Shown: positions 1 through 5,630 of the stretch, in pieces
Layout: each line of letters begins with the position of its first letter
How positions within the stretch are numbered: position 1 is the stretch's first letter
Origin: Kiloniellales bacterium
GTDB lineage: Bacteria; Pseudomonadota; Alphaproteobacteria; Kiloniellales; JAKSDN01
Length of the DNA: 5,630 nt
Direction of reading: 5' to 3'
Assembly: GCA_022360075.1 (NCBI GenBank)
Contig: JAKSDN010001138.1
Coordinates: forward strand, 1 to 5,630
Position numbers and translations under genes: made by a program
Notes under the pieces: model-generated
Database searches by the model: none
What the model saw: the letters and a program-made list of their open reading frames with translations, nothing else
What the model was told of the DNA's origin: nothing

Positions 1-612
1 ACCGACGCCGCCGCCCGAGACCTGCGCGTTGCGCAGCGGGATGCCGCCGAACATCACGACCAGCCGACCCTCGCGGGCGATGACGCGCCAGCGCGTCGCC
101 TGCTTCACGTGGTCGCGGAAGTTGCCGACGATGTGCGGCATCAGAACCAGCGCGGCGGCGTAGCTGTAGTTCCCTTCGGAGCGGACGAAGCCCCCGGCGG
201 CGTTCAGGAACCTCTTGAGCTGGCTTTGCGCGTGATGGAAGCGCCCGGCACTCGCCCAGCCGTAGGACCCGGCGAAGATCGCCTCGTTGCCGTGCTCGGC
301 CCGGATGCGCACCAGCTCGTCGGCCACCAGGCTCAGCGCCTTGTCCCAATCGACCTCAACGAAGGGCTCCGTGCCCCGCTCCTTCGTTCGTGCCAGCGGG
401 CCGCGCTCGAGGTAGCTGGCCCGGACCGCCGGGCGGCGGACGCGCGCGTCGCCGTGGATGCCTTCCGGAATGTTGCCGTTGATCGGCGAAGGGTCAGGGT
501 CGGCGGGGTGAGGTTCGACCCCGACCATCCGCCCGTTCGATACCTGCACGACGCCGGGCCCCCAGTGGCTGGCGGTCAGGAGTGATCTGCGATGAGGATG
601 GCTTTCCGTCAC
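1..612 (-). CDS. bisC: Molybdopterin-dependent oxidoreductase, biotin/methionine sulfoxide reductase (BisC/TorA/DorA) type, N-terminal part
   Basis: About 204 N-terminal residues are visible; the rest lies beyond the left edge (family members are about 750-800 aa). Seen: near the N-terminus LLTASHWGPG, matching the LTAxHWGP opening of BisC; then GSYGWASAGRFHHAQSQL, the hallmark GSYGW block of the DMSO/TMAO/biotin-sulfoxide reductase family; then EGNYSYAAALVLMPHIVG, which contains the serine position that in this family ligates molybdenum. Family knowledge: these enzymes use a bis-MGD molybdenum cofactor to reduce S- or N-oxides such as biotin sulfoxide, methionine sulfoxide, DMSO and TMAO. 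No twin-arginine signal peptide precedes the LTASHWGP block, so a cytoplasmic BisC-like enzyme is more likely than a periplasmic TorA/DorA. The start chosen is GTG at 612-610, which gives MTESHPHRRSLLTASHWGP. An in-frame ATG at 678-676 would add 22 residues but would translate across the AT-rich promoter region. Substrate is not decidable here. It is transcribed divergently from the MetC-like gene. Confidence 0.87.
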   Translation of the reverse strand, partial: MTESHPHRRSLLTASHWGPGVVQVSNGRMVGVEPHPADPDPSPINGNIPEGIHGDARVRRPAVRASYLERGPLARTKERGTEPFVEVDWDKALSLVADELVRIRAEHGNEAIFAGSYGWASAGRFHHAQSQLKRFLNAAGGFVRSEGNYSYAAALVLMPHIVGNFRDHVKQATRWRVIAREGRLVVMFGGIPLRNAQVSGGGVG

Positions 613-710
613 TGATCCGATGTGCTGATATTTAGAACAATTATATTGAATATTGACACATACAGTTGGCGCTGTCATCACTCAATGCAGGCTTTGGGAA
701 GTGCTCGGCC
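613..710. promoter_or_regulatory. Divergent promoter region between bisC-like and metC-like genes
   Basis: This is the only clearly AT-rich stretch in the window, with the A/T-rich core at about 625-665. On the minus strand there is a perfect TATAAT (plus-strand ATTATA at 640-645), 27 bases before the bisC-like GTG start; no good -35 box is visible at 16-18 bp from it. On the plus strand there is a perfect TTGACA at 653-658, but the hexamer at normal spacing (around 675-682) is a poor -10. A tandem repeat ATATTGA-ATATTGA occupies 643-656 and overlaps both elements. The layout is consistent with overlapping divergent promoters, perhaps helped by a bound activator. A weak Shine-Dalgarno, GGGAA at 696-700, lies 10 nt before the metC-like ATG. 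Strand-specific start sites are inferred, not proven. Confidence 0.55.
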
Positions 711-1883
711 ATGCTTTCGAAGGATGACTCCGTCGCGAACGCCCTTGCGCAATTGGGCCGTGGGCCCACGACCCCAGGTCGCTCGGTCAACCTACCGATC
801 GAGCAGAGCTCGACCCTGCTGTTCGACTCGCTGGCCGACTTCGAGGCCGCGCGCGCGGCCCGCTACGACAAGGGCACACTCTATTACGGGCGCTACGGCA
901 ATCCGGCAAGCTTCGCGCTGGAGCGCATGATGGCGTCGCTCGAGGGCGGGCACGGCTGCATCTCGGTCTCGGCCGGGCTGACGGCGGTCACCCTGGCTCT
1001 CATGGGCGCGGCGAAGGCGGGAGACCAAGTTCTCGTCGCCGACAACGTCTACATGCCAACCCGCGAATTCTGCGACAAGGTGCTGGTGCGGTACGGAGTC
1101 GATGTCGTCTATTTCGACCCGATGATCGGTGAGGGTCTCTCCGATCTCATGCGGGCGAACACCGCGGCCGTCATGTTCGAGGCGCCCGGCTCCGGCACCT
1201 TCGAGGTCCCCGACATCCCGGCCATCGCGCGGGTCGCACGCGCGCACGGTGCCGTCTCCATCCTCGACGGGACCTGGGCCACGCCGGTGTTTTGTCAGCC
1301 GCTGCGGCTCGGCGTCGATGTCGTCGTCCACTCCGGCTCCAAGTACATCGGCGGTCATGCCGACGCCATGATCGGCTTCGTCGTCTGCAACGAGGCGACC
1401 TACGAGCCCATGCGCCGGATGACGCTCGCCTTCGGCGACAGGGCCGGGGGGCAGGACGTCTTCCTCGCGCTGCGCGGTCTTCGCACGCTCGAGATGCGGA
1501 TGGAGCACGCCCAGACCGCCGGCATGACGCTGGCCGGTTGGCTGGCGGAGCAGCCTCAGGTCCTCAAGATCCTGCATCCGGCCTTCCCGGACTGCCCCGG
1601 TCACGCGCATTGGCGGCGCGACTTCAATGGCGCGTCTGGGCTGTTCAGCGTCCTCTTCAAACCCTGTAGCGATGCGCAGCTCCACGCCTTCGTGGACGCC
1701 TTGGCCATGTTCGGTGTCGGGGTGAGCTGGGGCGGATTCGAAAGCCTGGTGCTGCCGGTCAAGCCCCTTCGCACCGCCAAGCCCTGGACGGCGGAGGGCC
1801 GGGTCGTGCGCTTCAGCATCGGCCACGAAGACAGCGACAGCCTCATCGAGGATCTTTCCAGGGCGCTCAAGCACCTGAACTAG
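711..1883 (+). CDS. metC: PLP-dependent cystathionine beta-lyase-like C-S lyase (MetC type)
   Basis: A 390-residue member of the Cys/Met metabolism fold-type I PLP enzymes, full length for the family. Seen: YYGRYGNP at 58-65, whose Tyr59 and Arg61 correspond to the phosphate-binding residues supplied by the partner subunit; SAGL at 87-90; Tyr114 in DNVYMPTREFC, the ring-stacking position; Asp186 in LDGTWATP, which contacts the pyridine nitrogen; Lys211 in SGSKYIGGHADAMIG, the Schiff-base lysine; SWGGFESL at 339-346; Arg367 in VRFSIGHED, the carboxylate-binding position. GGHADAMIG and SWGGxESL favour cystathionine beta-lyase over the gamma-synthase/gamma-lyase groups. Family reaction: L-cystathionine to homocysteine, pyruvate and ammonia; many members also cleave other cysteine S-conjugates. 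The start is ATG 711; an upstream in-frame TTG at 666 would add 15 residues and sits in the promoter zone. Oddities: Gly187 and Asn64 where this subfamily usually has Asn and Thr. It is the first gene of a two-gene plus-strand unit. Confidence 0.88.
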   Translation: MLSKDDSVANALAQLGRGPTTPGRSVNLPIEQSSTLLFDSLADFEAARAARYDKGTLYYGRYGNPASFALERMMASLEGGHGCISVSAGLTAVTLALMGAAKAGDQVLVADNVYMPTREFCDKVLVRYGVDVVYFDPMIGEGLSDLMRANTAAVMFEAPGSGTFEVPDIPAIARVARAHGAVSILDGTWATPVFCQPLRLGVDVVVHSGSKYIGGHADAMIGFVVCNEATYEPMRRMTLAFGDRAGGQDVFLALRGLRTLEMRMEHAQTAGMTLAGWLAEQPQVLKILHPAFPDCPGHAHWRRDFNGASGLFSVLFKPCSDAQLHAFVDALAMFGVGVSWGGFESLVLPVKPLRTAKPWTAEGRVVRFSIGHEDSDSLIEDLSRALKHLN

Positions 1884-1888
1884 GCTGC

Positions 1889-1895
1889 GGAAGGG
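1889..1895 (+). promoter_or_regulatory. Ribosome binding site of the VOC gene
   Basis: GGAAGGG lies 10 nt before ATG 1906, inside the 22-bp gap after the metC-like stop codon. It fixes the start, which also agrees with the N-terminal metal-binding motif. Confidence 0.6.
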
Positions 1896-1905
1896 CAGGC
1901 GTCTC

Positions 1906-2541
1906 ATGCACAACAAGATCGACCACTTCGCCATCGGCGCCGCCAACCTGGAGCAGGGCGTCGCGGCTCTAAGGGATGTCCTCGGAGTCACGGTGCCGCG
2001 CGGCGGCAAGCATGCCGCGATGAGCACCCACAACTGCGTCATGCAGGCCGGCGGCGAGAGCTTTCTGGAGATCATCTCGATCGATCCCGAGGCGCCGCCG
2101 CCCGGCCGGGCCCGCTGGTTCACGTTGGATGACCCGGGCACGCAGAAGCGCCTGGCCGAGCGTCCGCGCACCCTCTGCTGGGTGGTAGGCACGGACGATC
2201 TGGACGCGATCGTGGCTAGCAGCCCCGTCGATCTTGGCGAGGTCGTGCCTTTCTCGCGAGGCGAGCGGACTTGGCGCCTGACGGTGCCGAAGGACGGCAG
2301 CCTGCCGGAAGCGGGCCTCATTCCGGCCTTCATCGAATGGTCTCCCGGCGCTCATCCCAGCACCGGGATGCAGGATCGCGGTGTCGCGCTCAAGACGGTG
2401 AGACTGACCCATCCGGAGCCAAAGCGGCTGCTCGACGTGATGCGGGCGCTTCGCGTCGATCATCTGGCGCAGGTGTCCGAAGGACCCCGCACCTTGTCCT
2501 TCACCCTCGAATCGCCCGCTGGCGAGGTCACGCTCGACTGA
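1906..2541 (+). CDS. Glyoxalase-like domain (VOC superfamily) protein
   Basis: A 211-residue soluble protein. The N-terminus IDHFAIGAANLEQGVAAL, followed by LGV, then KHAAMSTHNCVMQAG and SFLEIISI, is the pattern of the 'Glyoxalase_3' (PF13468) type of VOC fold. Candidate metal ligands are His7, His42 and Glu55. A second half ends with an IEWSPGAHPS segment (about 146-154), also common in this family, followed by a beta-rich C-terminus with a conserved-looking LTHPEP. No signal peptide or membrane segment is seen. The family is broad (lyases, dioxygenases, isomerases, resistance proteins), so the reaction is not assigned. The gene starts 22 bp after the metC-like stop with a good Shine-Dalgarno, GGAAGGG at 1889-1895, so co-transcription is likely. 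A role in handling a product or by-product of the C-S lyase is possible but is inference. Its stop lies 5 bp from the stop of the convergent aapM. Confidence 0.83.
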   Translation: MHNKIDHFAIGAANLEQGVAALRDVLGVTVPRGGKHAAMSTHNCVMQAGGESFLEIISIDPEAPPPGRARWFTLDDPGTQKRLAERPRTLCWVVGTDDLDAIVASSPVDLGEVVPFSRGERTWRLTVPKDGSLPEAGLIPAFIEWSPGAHPSTGMQDRGVALKTVRLTHPEPKRLLDVMRALRVDHLAQVSEGPRTLSFTLESPAGEVTLD

Positions 2542-2546
2542 CTACC

Positions 2547-3632
2547 CTAACGCGCGGCGACGGTCATGCGGCGCTTCAGGTACTCGCCGTACTGGCTCAG
2601 AGAGAAGATGAACACCCAGTAGATCAGGCCGACGAAGGCATAGACCTCCAGAAAGTAGGGCGCCCATTCGCCGGTGCCGAAGGCCGCGTTGGCCGAGGCC
2701 AGGATGTCGAAGAAGCCGATGATGATCACAATGGCGGTCTCCTTGAAGGTGACGACCACCATGTTGATCGTGCCGGGCAAAGCGTGCCGGAACACCTGCG
2801 GCAGGATGATGAGGGCCAGAATGCGCCAATAGGGCAGGCCGAGCGCGTGGCCGGCCTCGAACTGGCCCCGGGGGATCGCCTGAAAGCCGCCGCGAAAGAC
2901 CTCGGCCTGGTAGCAGGCGAAGAAGAGGGCGAAGGCGATGATCACGCGCCAGATCTTGTCGCCGTGCAGCCAGTCCGGCAGCAGGATCGGCACCACCACG
3001 GCTGCCGTGAACAGCGTCGTCAGCAGCGGCAGCGATCGGATGAAGTCGATCAGGACCGAGACCCCGTAGGCGATGACGGGGAGCTTGGAGCGCCGCGCGA
3101 GCGCCAGCCCCAGGCCCATCGGCATGCCCAGCAACACCACGGAGGAGAAGAGAAACAGCGTCAAAGACAGGCCGCCCCATTGGTCGGTGGTGACCTGCTG
3201 CAACCCAATGGGGCTGCCTTCCATCAGCAGGTAGTAGATGCCGAAGCCGGCGATCCAGAGCGCGGACAGGCGCCGTAAGGTCCAGAAGTAGGGGATGCAG
3301 GAAAGAATGACGGTCGCGATGATCGAGACGCAGGCGAGCGTCGAACGCCAGTGCAGCTCGTAGGGATAGAGCCCGAATAGGATCAGGCGATGGCGTGCGG
3401 CGATCACGGACCAGCAAGCGCCATCTGCCTCGGGGCAAAGGTGGGCCGATTCGGCTCTCCAGACCGCACCGAACAAGACCCAGTCGAGCATCAGGTAGAC
3501 GAGGTAGACGATCAGCGCCAAGAAGATCGCGGTCATCACGGTGTCGGTCTTCGTGGCGAAAGCCTTGTCTCTCAGCCACGCTGAAATGGCCGGCTTGGGC
3601 GGCGCGGAAGGCGTGGCGGCGATGTCGGTCAT
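2547..3632 (-). CDS. aapM: General L-amino acid ABC transporter permease AapM
   Basis: A 361-residue inner-membrane permease of the polar amino acid (HAAT/His-Glu-Gln) family. An N-terminal cytoplasmic tail of about 30 residues leads into a first membrane helix (about 32-55). A periplasmic segment with Cys66 and Cys73 (CPEADGACW) and an FGLYPYELHWR block (86-96) follow; both are typical of AapM and set it apart from short HisM-type permeases. More helices follow at about 98-136 (two), 155-178 and 190-215. The EAA loop that docks the ATPase is at about 248-278 (FRGGFQAIPRGQFEAG then HALGL), followed by FKETAIV and a C-terminal helix near 331-346. AapM pairs with AapQ to form the membrane channel of a broad-specificity L-amino acid importer. 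ATG at 3632 follows the aapQ stop by one base and is preceded by GAAGGGA (3646-3640), placed in the last aapQ codons, indicating translational coupling. No aapP follows. Confidence 0.93.
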   Translation of the reverse strand: MTDIAATPSAPPKPAISAWLRDKAFATKTDTVMTAIFLALIVYLVYLMLDWVLFGAVWRAESAHLCPEADGACWSVIAARHRLILFGLYPYELHWRSTLACVSIIATVILSCIPYFWTLRRLSALWIAGFGIYYLLMEGSPIGLQQVTTDQWGGLSLTLFLFSSVVLLGMPMGLGLALARRSKLPVIAYGVSVLIDFIRSLPLLTTLFTAAVVVPILLPDWLHGDKIWRVIIAFALFFACYQAEVFRGGFQAIPRGQFEAGHALGLPYWRILALIILPQVFRHALPGTINMVVVTFKETAIVIIIGFFDILASANAAFGTGEWAPYFLEVYAFVGLIYWVFIFSLSQYGEYLKRRMTVAAR

Positions 3633-3633
3633 C

Positions 3634-4776
3634 TCAATGTCCCTTCAAGCGCAGACGGGCGTTTAGGACGTTGATGAGCTGTGCGAGCGTGAAGTTGATC
3701 AGAAGGAAAACCGCCATCAGGATTCCGATCAGCTCCAGGGTCTGACCCGACTGGGTGATCGACGTCGAGATGATCATGAAGAGGTCGCTGAAGCCGATCG
3801 CCACGCCGATGGTGGTCGCCTTCATCAAGAAGACCCACTGATTGCCCAGGGGCGGAACGATCGTGCGCAAGGCCATCGGCATCTTGATCTTCAGCCAGAT
3901 CAGCCCCTCGTGCAGACCGAGCGCCCGGCCCGCTTCGATCAGGCCGCGCGGTACTTCCTTGAGGCCACCTCGGACGACTTCCGCGATGTAGGCGGCGCCG
4001 TAGAGCGTGATGGCGACCACCATGGCGACCAGCTCGATCGGCAAGGGCAGGCCACCGACAAAGCGCAGTCCCTTCAAGGCCGGGTAGGTGATGACGCCTT
4101 CGCCTTCCGGCGTGAAGGTCAGAGACGTGACCGCAGCGGCCAGGATCACCAGCAAGAGCCAGATCAGGACTTTCCTGCCGGTCGTCGTGCTGACCCACCA
4201 CGCCAGGCCGAAAGCGGCAAGCACCGCGAAAGCCAGAAGGGCGATTCCAGCCGAAGGCGGAATGTTGAGACCCGGGATCATCACGCCGCGGTTCGATATG
4301 AACACGGCATCCAAGATCGAGATCGCTTGACGCGGCCCGGGCATGTGAATCAGCACGGCGTACCAGAACACGAGCTGCAGGATCAGCGGGATGTTGCGGA
4401 AGGTCTGAATGAAGATCGCCGCTGCGGACTGCACGGCGAGGTTGGTCGCGTCGCGTGCCGTCCCTACGGCAAAACCGAGGATGGTCGCCAAGATGATCGA
4501 AACGACGCCCAGGAAGAGCGTGTTCACAAAGCCGATGAACAGGGTCCATCGATAGCTGTCGTCGATCGTGCGCTCGAGGAGAGAGAAGGAGTATGACCAG
4601 CCCGTCGCGCGGTCCAGGAAAGCGAACCCGCTGGACAGGCCCAGGGCGTCCAAGTTCGTGCGGGCGCTGGAGATCGCGCTGACGACGACGATCACGACCA
4701 CCGTCAAGAAGACCGCCTGAACGACGAGGCCACGAACGTCGAGTCTTTTCGGAGGTGCAGCCGCTATCTCGACCAT
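3634..4776 (-). CDS. aapQ: General L-amino acid ABC transporter permease AapQ
   Basis: A 380-residue inner-membrane permease, partner of AapM. Seen: N-terminal helix at about 17-36; a periplasmic stretch with the LDRATGWSYSF motif (54-64) typical of AapQ; a helix pair beginning FIGFVNTLFLG (80-90), the start of the HisM/GlnP-type permease domain; TFRNIPLILQLVFWY (125-139), strongly conserved in amino acid permeases; a long middle insertion (about 145-240) with extra hydrophobic helices at about 178-195 and 203-218, as in AapQ; the EAA loop at about 268-300 (VRGGLKEVPRGLIEAGRALG); a last helix at about 346-366. ATG 4776 is chosen because a very strong Shine-Dalgarno (AAGGGGGG) sits 4 nt upstream. 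An in-frame start at 4824 would put 16 extra residues through the intergenic hairpin and lacks the family's usual N-terminus. It lies between aapJ (60-bp gap) and aapM (1-bp gap). Confidence 0.93.
   Translation of the reverse strand: MVEIAAAPPKRLDVRGLVVQAVFLTVVVIVVVSAISSARTNLDALGLSSGFAFLDRATGWSYSFSLLERTIDDSYRWTLFIGFVNTLFLGVVSIILATILGFAVGTARDATNLAVQSAAAIFIQTFRNIPLILQLVFWYAVLIHMPGPRQAISILDAVFISNRGVMIPGLNIPPSAGIALLAFAVLAAFGLAWWVSTTTGRKVLIWLLLVILAAAVTSLTFTPEGEGVITYPALKGLRFVGGLPLPIELVAMVVAITLYGAAYIAEVVRGGLKEVPRGLIEAGRALGLHEGLIWLKIKMPMALRTIVPPLGNQWVFLMKATTIGVAIGFSDLFMIISTSITQSGQTLELIGILMAVFLLINFTLAQLINVLNARLRLKGH
3640..3646 (-). promoter_or_regulatory. Ribosome binding site of aapM inside the end of aapQ
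   Basis: On the minus strand GAAGGGA is followed by a 7-nt spacer and ATG 3632. It overlaps the final Leu-Lys-Gly codons of aapQ, so aapM translation is probably coupled to termination of aapQ at TGA 3636-3634. Confidence 0.65.
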
Positions 4777-4780
4777 TTGT

Positions 4781-4788
4781 CCCCCCTT
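4781..4788 (-). promoter_or_regulatory. Ribosome binding site that decides the aapQ start
   Basis: The minus strand reads AAGGGGGG, then ACAA, then ATG 4776. This purine run is the strongest Shine-Dalgarno-like site noticed in the window, and it lies 6 nt downstream of the intergenic hairpin, leaving the site single-stranded when the hairpin forms. Confidence 0.65.
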
Positions 4789-4794
4789 TTGCAG

Positions 4795-4820
4795 GTGAGG
4801 CCACCCGAAGGTGGCCTCAC
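4795..4820 (-). other. Intergenic RNA hairpin with cUUCGg tetraloop between aapJ and aapQ
   Basis: GTGAGGCCACC (4795-4805) and GGTGGCCTCAC (4810-4820) form a perfect 11-bp inverted repeat with a 4-nt loop. Read in the direction of aap transcription the loop is UUCG closed by a C-G pair, the unusually stable cUUCGg tetraloop. It starts 16 bases after the aapJ stop codon and ends 18 bases before the aapQ ATG. No U-tract follows (the next bases are CTGCAAAAGGGGGG), so it is not a standard intrinsic terminator. By analogy with hairpins after binding-protein genes in other ABC importer operons (for example malE-malF), it most likely protects the aapJ transcript from 3' decay and raises binding-protein output over the permeases. 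Partial termination is the alternative. Confidence 0.75.
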
Positions 4821-4836
4821 GCATCCGGTCTCGGAC

Positions 4837-5630
4837 CTAGTCGAGCATCGGCGCGTAGAGCAGGCCGCCGTGGCTCCAGAGATTGTTCAAGCCGCGCTCG
4901 AGCTTGTAAGGCGAGTCCTTGCCGAGGTTGCGGTGATAGATCTCTTCGAAGTTGCCGACGGCCGCGATCATCTCCCGCGCCCAGGTATCGCGCAGTCCGA
5001 CGCGCTCTCCGATGCCCGGCGTGCTGCCCAGCAAGCGGGCTACGGTCGGGTTGGGCGGATTGGCGGCGACCTCCTTGACGTTGGCCTTCGTCACGCCGTG
5101 TTCCTCGGCGAGGAGCAAGGCAGCGATCATCCAATTCGTGAGGTCGACGAAATCCTCGTCTCCCTGACGCATCGCAGCCGCGATCGGTTCGCTCGAAAGC
5201 TGATCGCTCAGAATGATATGCTGGTTGGGGTTGTCGATCTCGGTCGCGCGCAGCACCGCAAGGAAGGGCCCCCAGGCCGCGAAGGCGTCACAGCGGTTTG
5301 CCAGGTAGGCCGCGCGCAGCTCCGCCGCCTTCTCGTAGGACACCATGGTGTGCTCGACGTCTATGGTCTTCATGTAGTCGGCGACGATCCGCTCGATGGT
5401 CGTCCCCGCCTCGACGCAGATCGTACCACCCTCGAGCTCCTTGGCTTCGGTAACGCCGAGGTCGGCGTGGGCCATCAACTGGGCGCCGCCGAAGAAGTAA
5501 GGCAGGCTGAACTGCAGCCCGAGCTCGGTGTCGCGGCCCATGGTCCAGCCCGTGGCCTTGATGATGATGTCGACATCGCCGGACTGCAGCGCGGGGAAGC
5601 GCTGGGCCCAACTGAGCGGCACGATCTGCG
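4837..5630 (-). CDS. aapJ: General L-amino acid ABC transporter periplasmic binding protein AapJ-like, C-terminal part
   Basis: The C-terminal 263 residues are visible, ending at TAG 4839-4837; the start, signal peptide and roughly the first quarter lie past the right edge (AapJ is about 340 aa). It belongs to the SBP_bac_3 family of periplasmic polar-amino-acid receptors that deliver substrate to AapQ/AapM. Seen: LQSGDVDIIIKATGWTMGRD, whose Arg matches the ligand carboxylate-binding arginine of the family; VEAGTTIERI, the GTT-E loop of the second lobe; NRCDAFAAWGPFLAVL, with the Asp that usually holds the alpha-amino group; then SSEPIAAAMRQGDEDF; VGNFEEIYHRNLG; and the AapJ-type ending LNNLWSHGGLLYAPMLD. 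The ligand-contact positions are kept, but flanking residues differ from the RNTTWTLSRD-like form I recall in rhizobial AapJ, so substrate range may differ. First gene seen of the aapJ-aapQ-aapM operon; its promoter is outside the window. Confidence 0.92.
   Translation of the reverse strand, partial: QIVPLSWAQRFPALQSGDVDIIIKATGWTMGRDTELGLQFSLPYFFGGAQLMAHADLGVTEAKELEGGTICVEAGTTIERIVADYMKTIDVEHTMVSYEKAAELRAAYLANRCDAFAAWGPFLAVLRATEIDNPNQHIILSDQLSSEPIAAAMRQGDEDFVDLTNWMIAALLLAEEHGVTKANVKEVAANPPNPTVARLLGSTPGIGERVGLRDTWAREMIAAVGNFEEIYHRNLGKDSPYKLERGLNNLWSHGGLLYAPMLD

Noticed and set aside
109..585. 158-codon plus-strand frame at the left end
   Set aside because: Antisense to the molybdoenzyme, whose GSYGW and YSYAAA motifs are unmistakable.
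759..770. 12-bp palindrome CGTGGGCCCACG near the start of the metC-like gene
   Set aside because: Short, inside coding sequence, no matching copy or repeat context; chance in GC-rich DNA.
845..860. 16-bp perfect palindrome GGCCGCGCGCGCGGCC inside the metC-like gene
   Set aside because: It encodes an Ala/Arg-rich helix in a GC-rich gene (EAARAAR); composition explains it and there is no second copy.
792..2333. Long (513-codon) open frame on the minus strand opposite the metC-like and VOC genes
   Set aside because: It lies antisense to two proteins with clear family motifs, has no recognisable domain and is rich in Arg/Gly/Pro/His as expected of a GC-rich shadow frame. It also spans an intergenic gap, which is curious but common at this GC content.
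2271..3278. 335-codon open frame on the plus strand spanning the VOC 3' end and aapM
   Set aside because: It is a shadow of aapM: the product is dominated by Asp, Gln, His, Arg and Gly, as expected from the reverse complement of membrane-protein codons, with no domain or ribosome site.
2542..3579. Second long minus-strand frame overlapping aapM
   Set aside because: Out-of-frame reading of aapM, rich in Arg/Leu/Pro; the 2547-3632 frame has the permease motifs and the ribosome site.
4795..4820. Hairpin read as a Rho-independent terminator of aapJ
   Set aside because: The stem is strong, but it is followed by CTGCAAAAGGGGGG rather than a run of U, and aapQ begins 18 bases later, so full termination is unlikely.

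Overview
The window is GC-rich chromosomal DNA with dense, short-spaced genes and protein styles typical of Alphaproteobacteria: an Aap-type general L-amino-acid ABC transporter, an alphaproteobacterial-style cystathionine beta-lyase and a BisC-like molybdoenzyme. The order cannot be fixed from sequence alone. Rhodospirillales- or Rhizobiales-like is my best guess. I see no tRNA, rRNA, CRISPR, insertion sequence, integrase or other mobile-element signature.

Layout: (1) positions 1-612, minus strand, hold the N-terminal part of a biotin/methionine-sulfoxide reductase-type molybdopterin oxidoreductase that runs off the left edge. (2) Positions 613-710 are an AT-rich divergent control region. 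It has a perfect TATAAT on the minus strand and a perfect TTGACA on the plus strand. (3) Positions 711-2541, plus strand, are a two-gene unit: a MetC-like PLP C-S lyase and, 22 bp later, a glyoxalase-like (VOC) protein. (4) Positions 2547-5630, minus strand, are a transporter operon transcribed right to left in the order aapJ (binding protein, 5' end outside the window), aapQ and aapM (permeases). It converges on the VOC gene with only 5 bp between stop codons. An 11-bp perfect hairpin capped by a cUUCGg tetraloop lies between aapJ and aapQ.

How they may work together: the transporter would import polar amino acids from the periplasm, and the neighbours are a sulfoxide-reductase-type enzyme and a C-S lyase. 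This suggests, as inference only, a locus for taking up and breaking down sulfur-containing amino acids or their sulfoxides. The transporter's ATPase gene (aapP), usually directly after aapM, is not there. I did not find a convincingly new system. The best second-look items are the UUCG hairpin, the missing aapP, the divergent promoter, and the altered active-site-neighbour motifs in the MetC-like and AapJ-like proteins.
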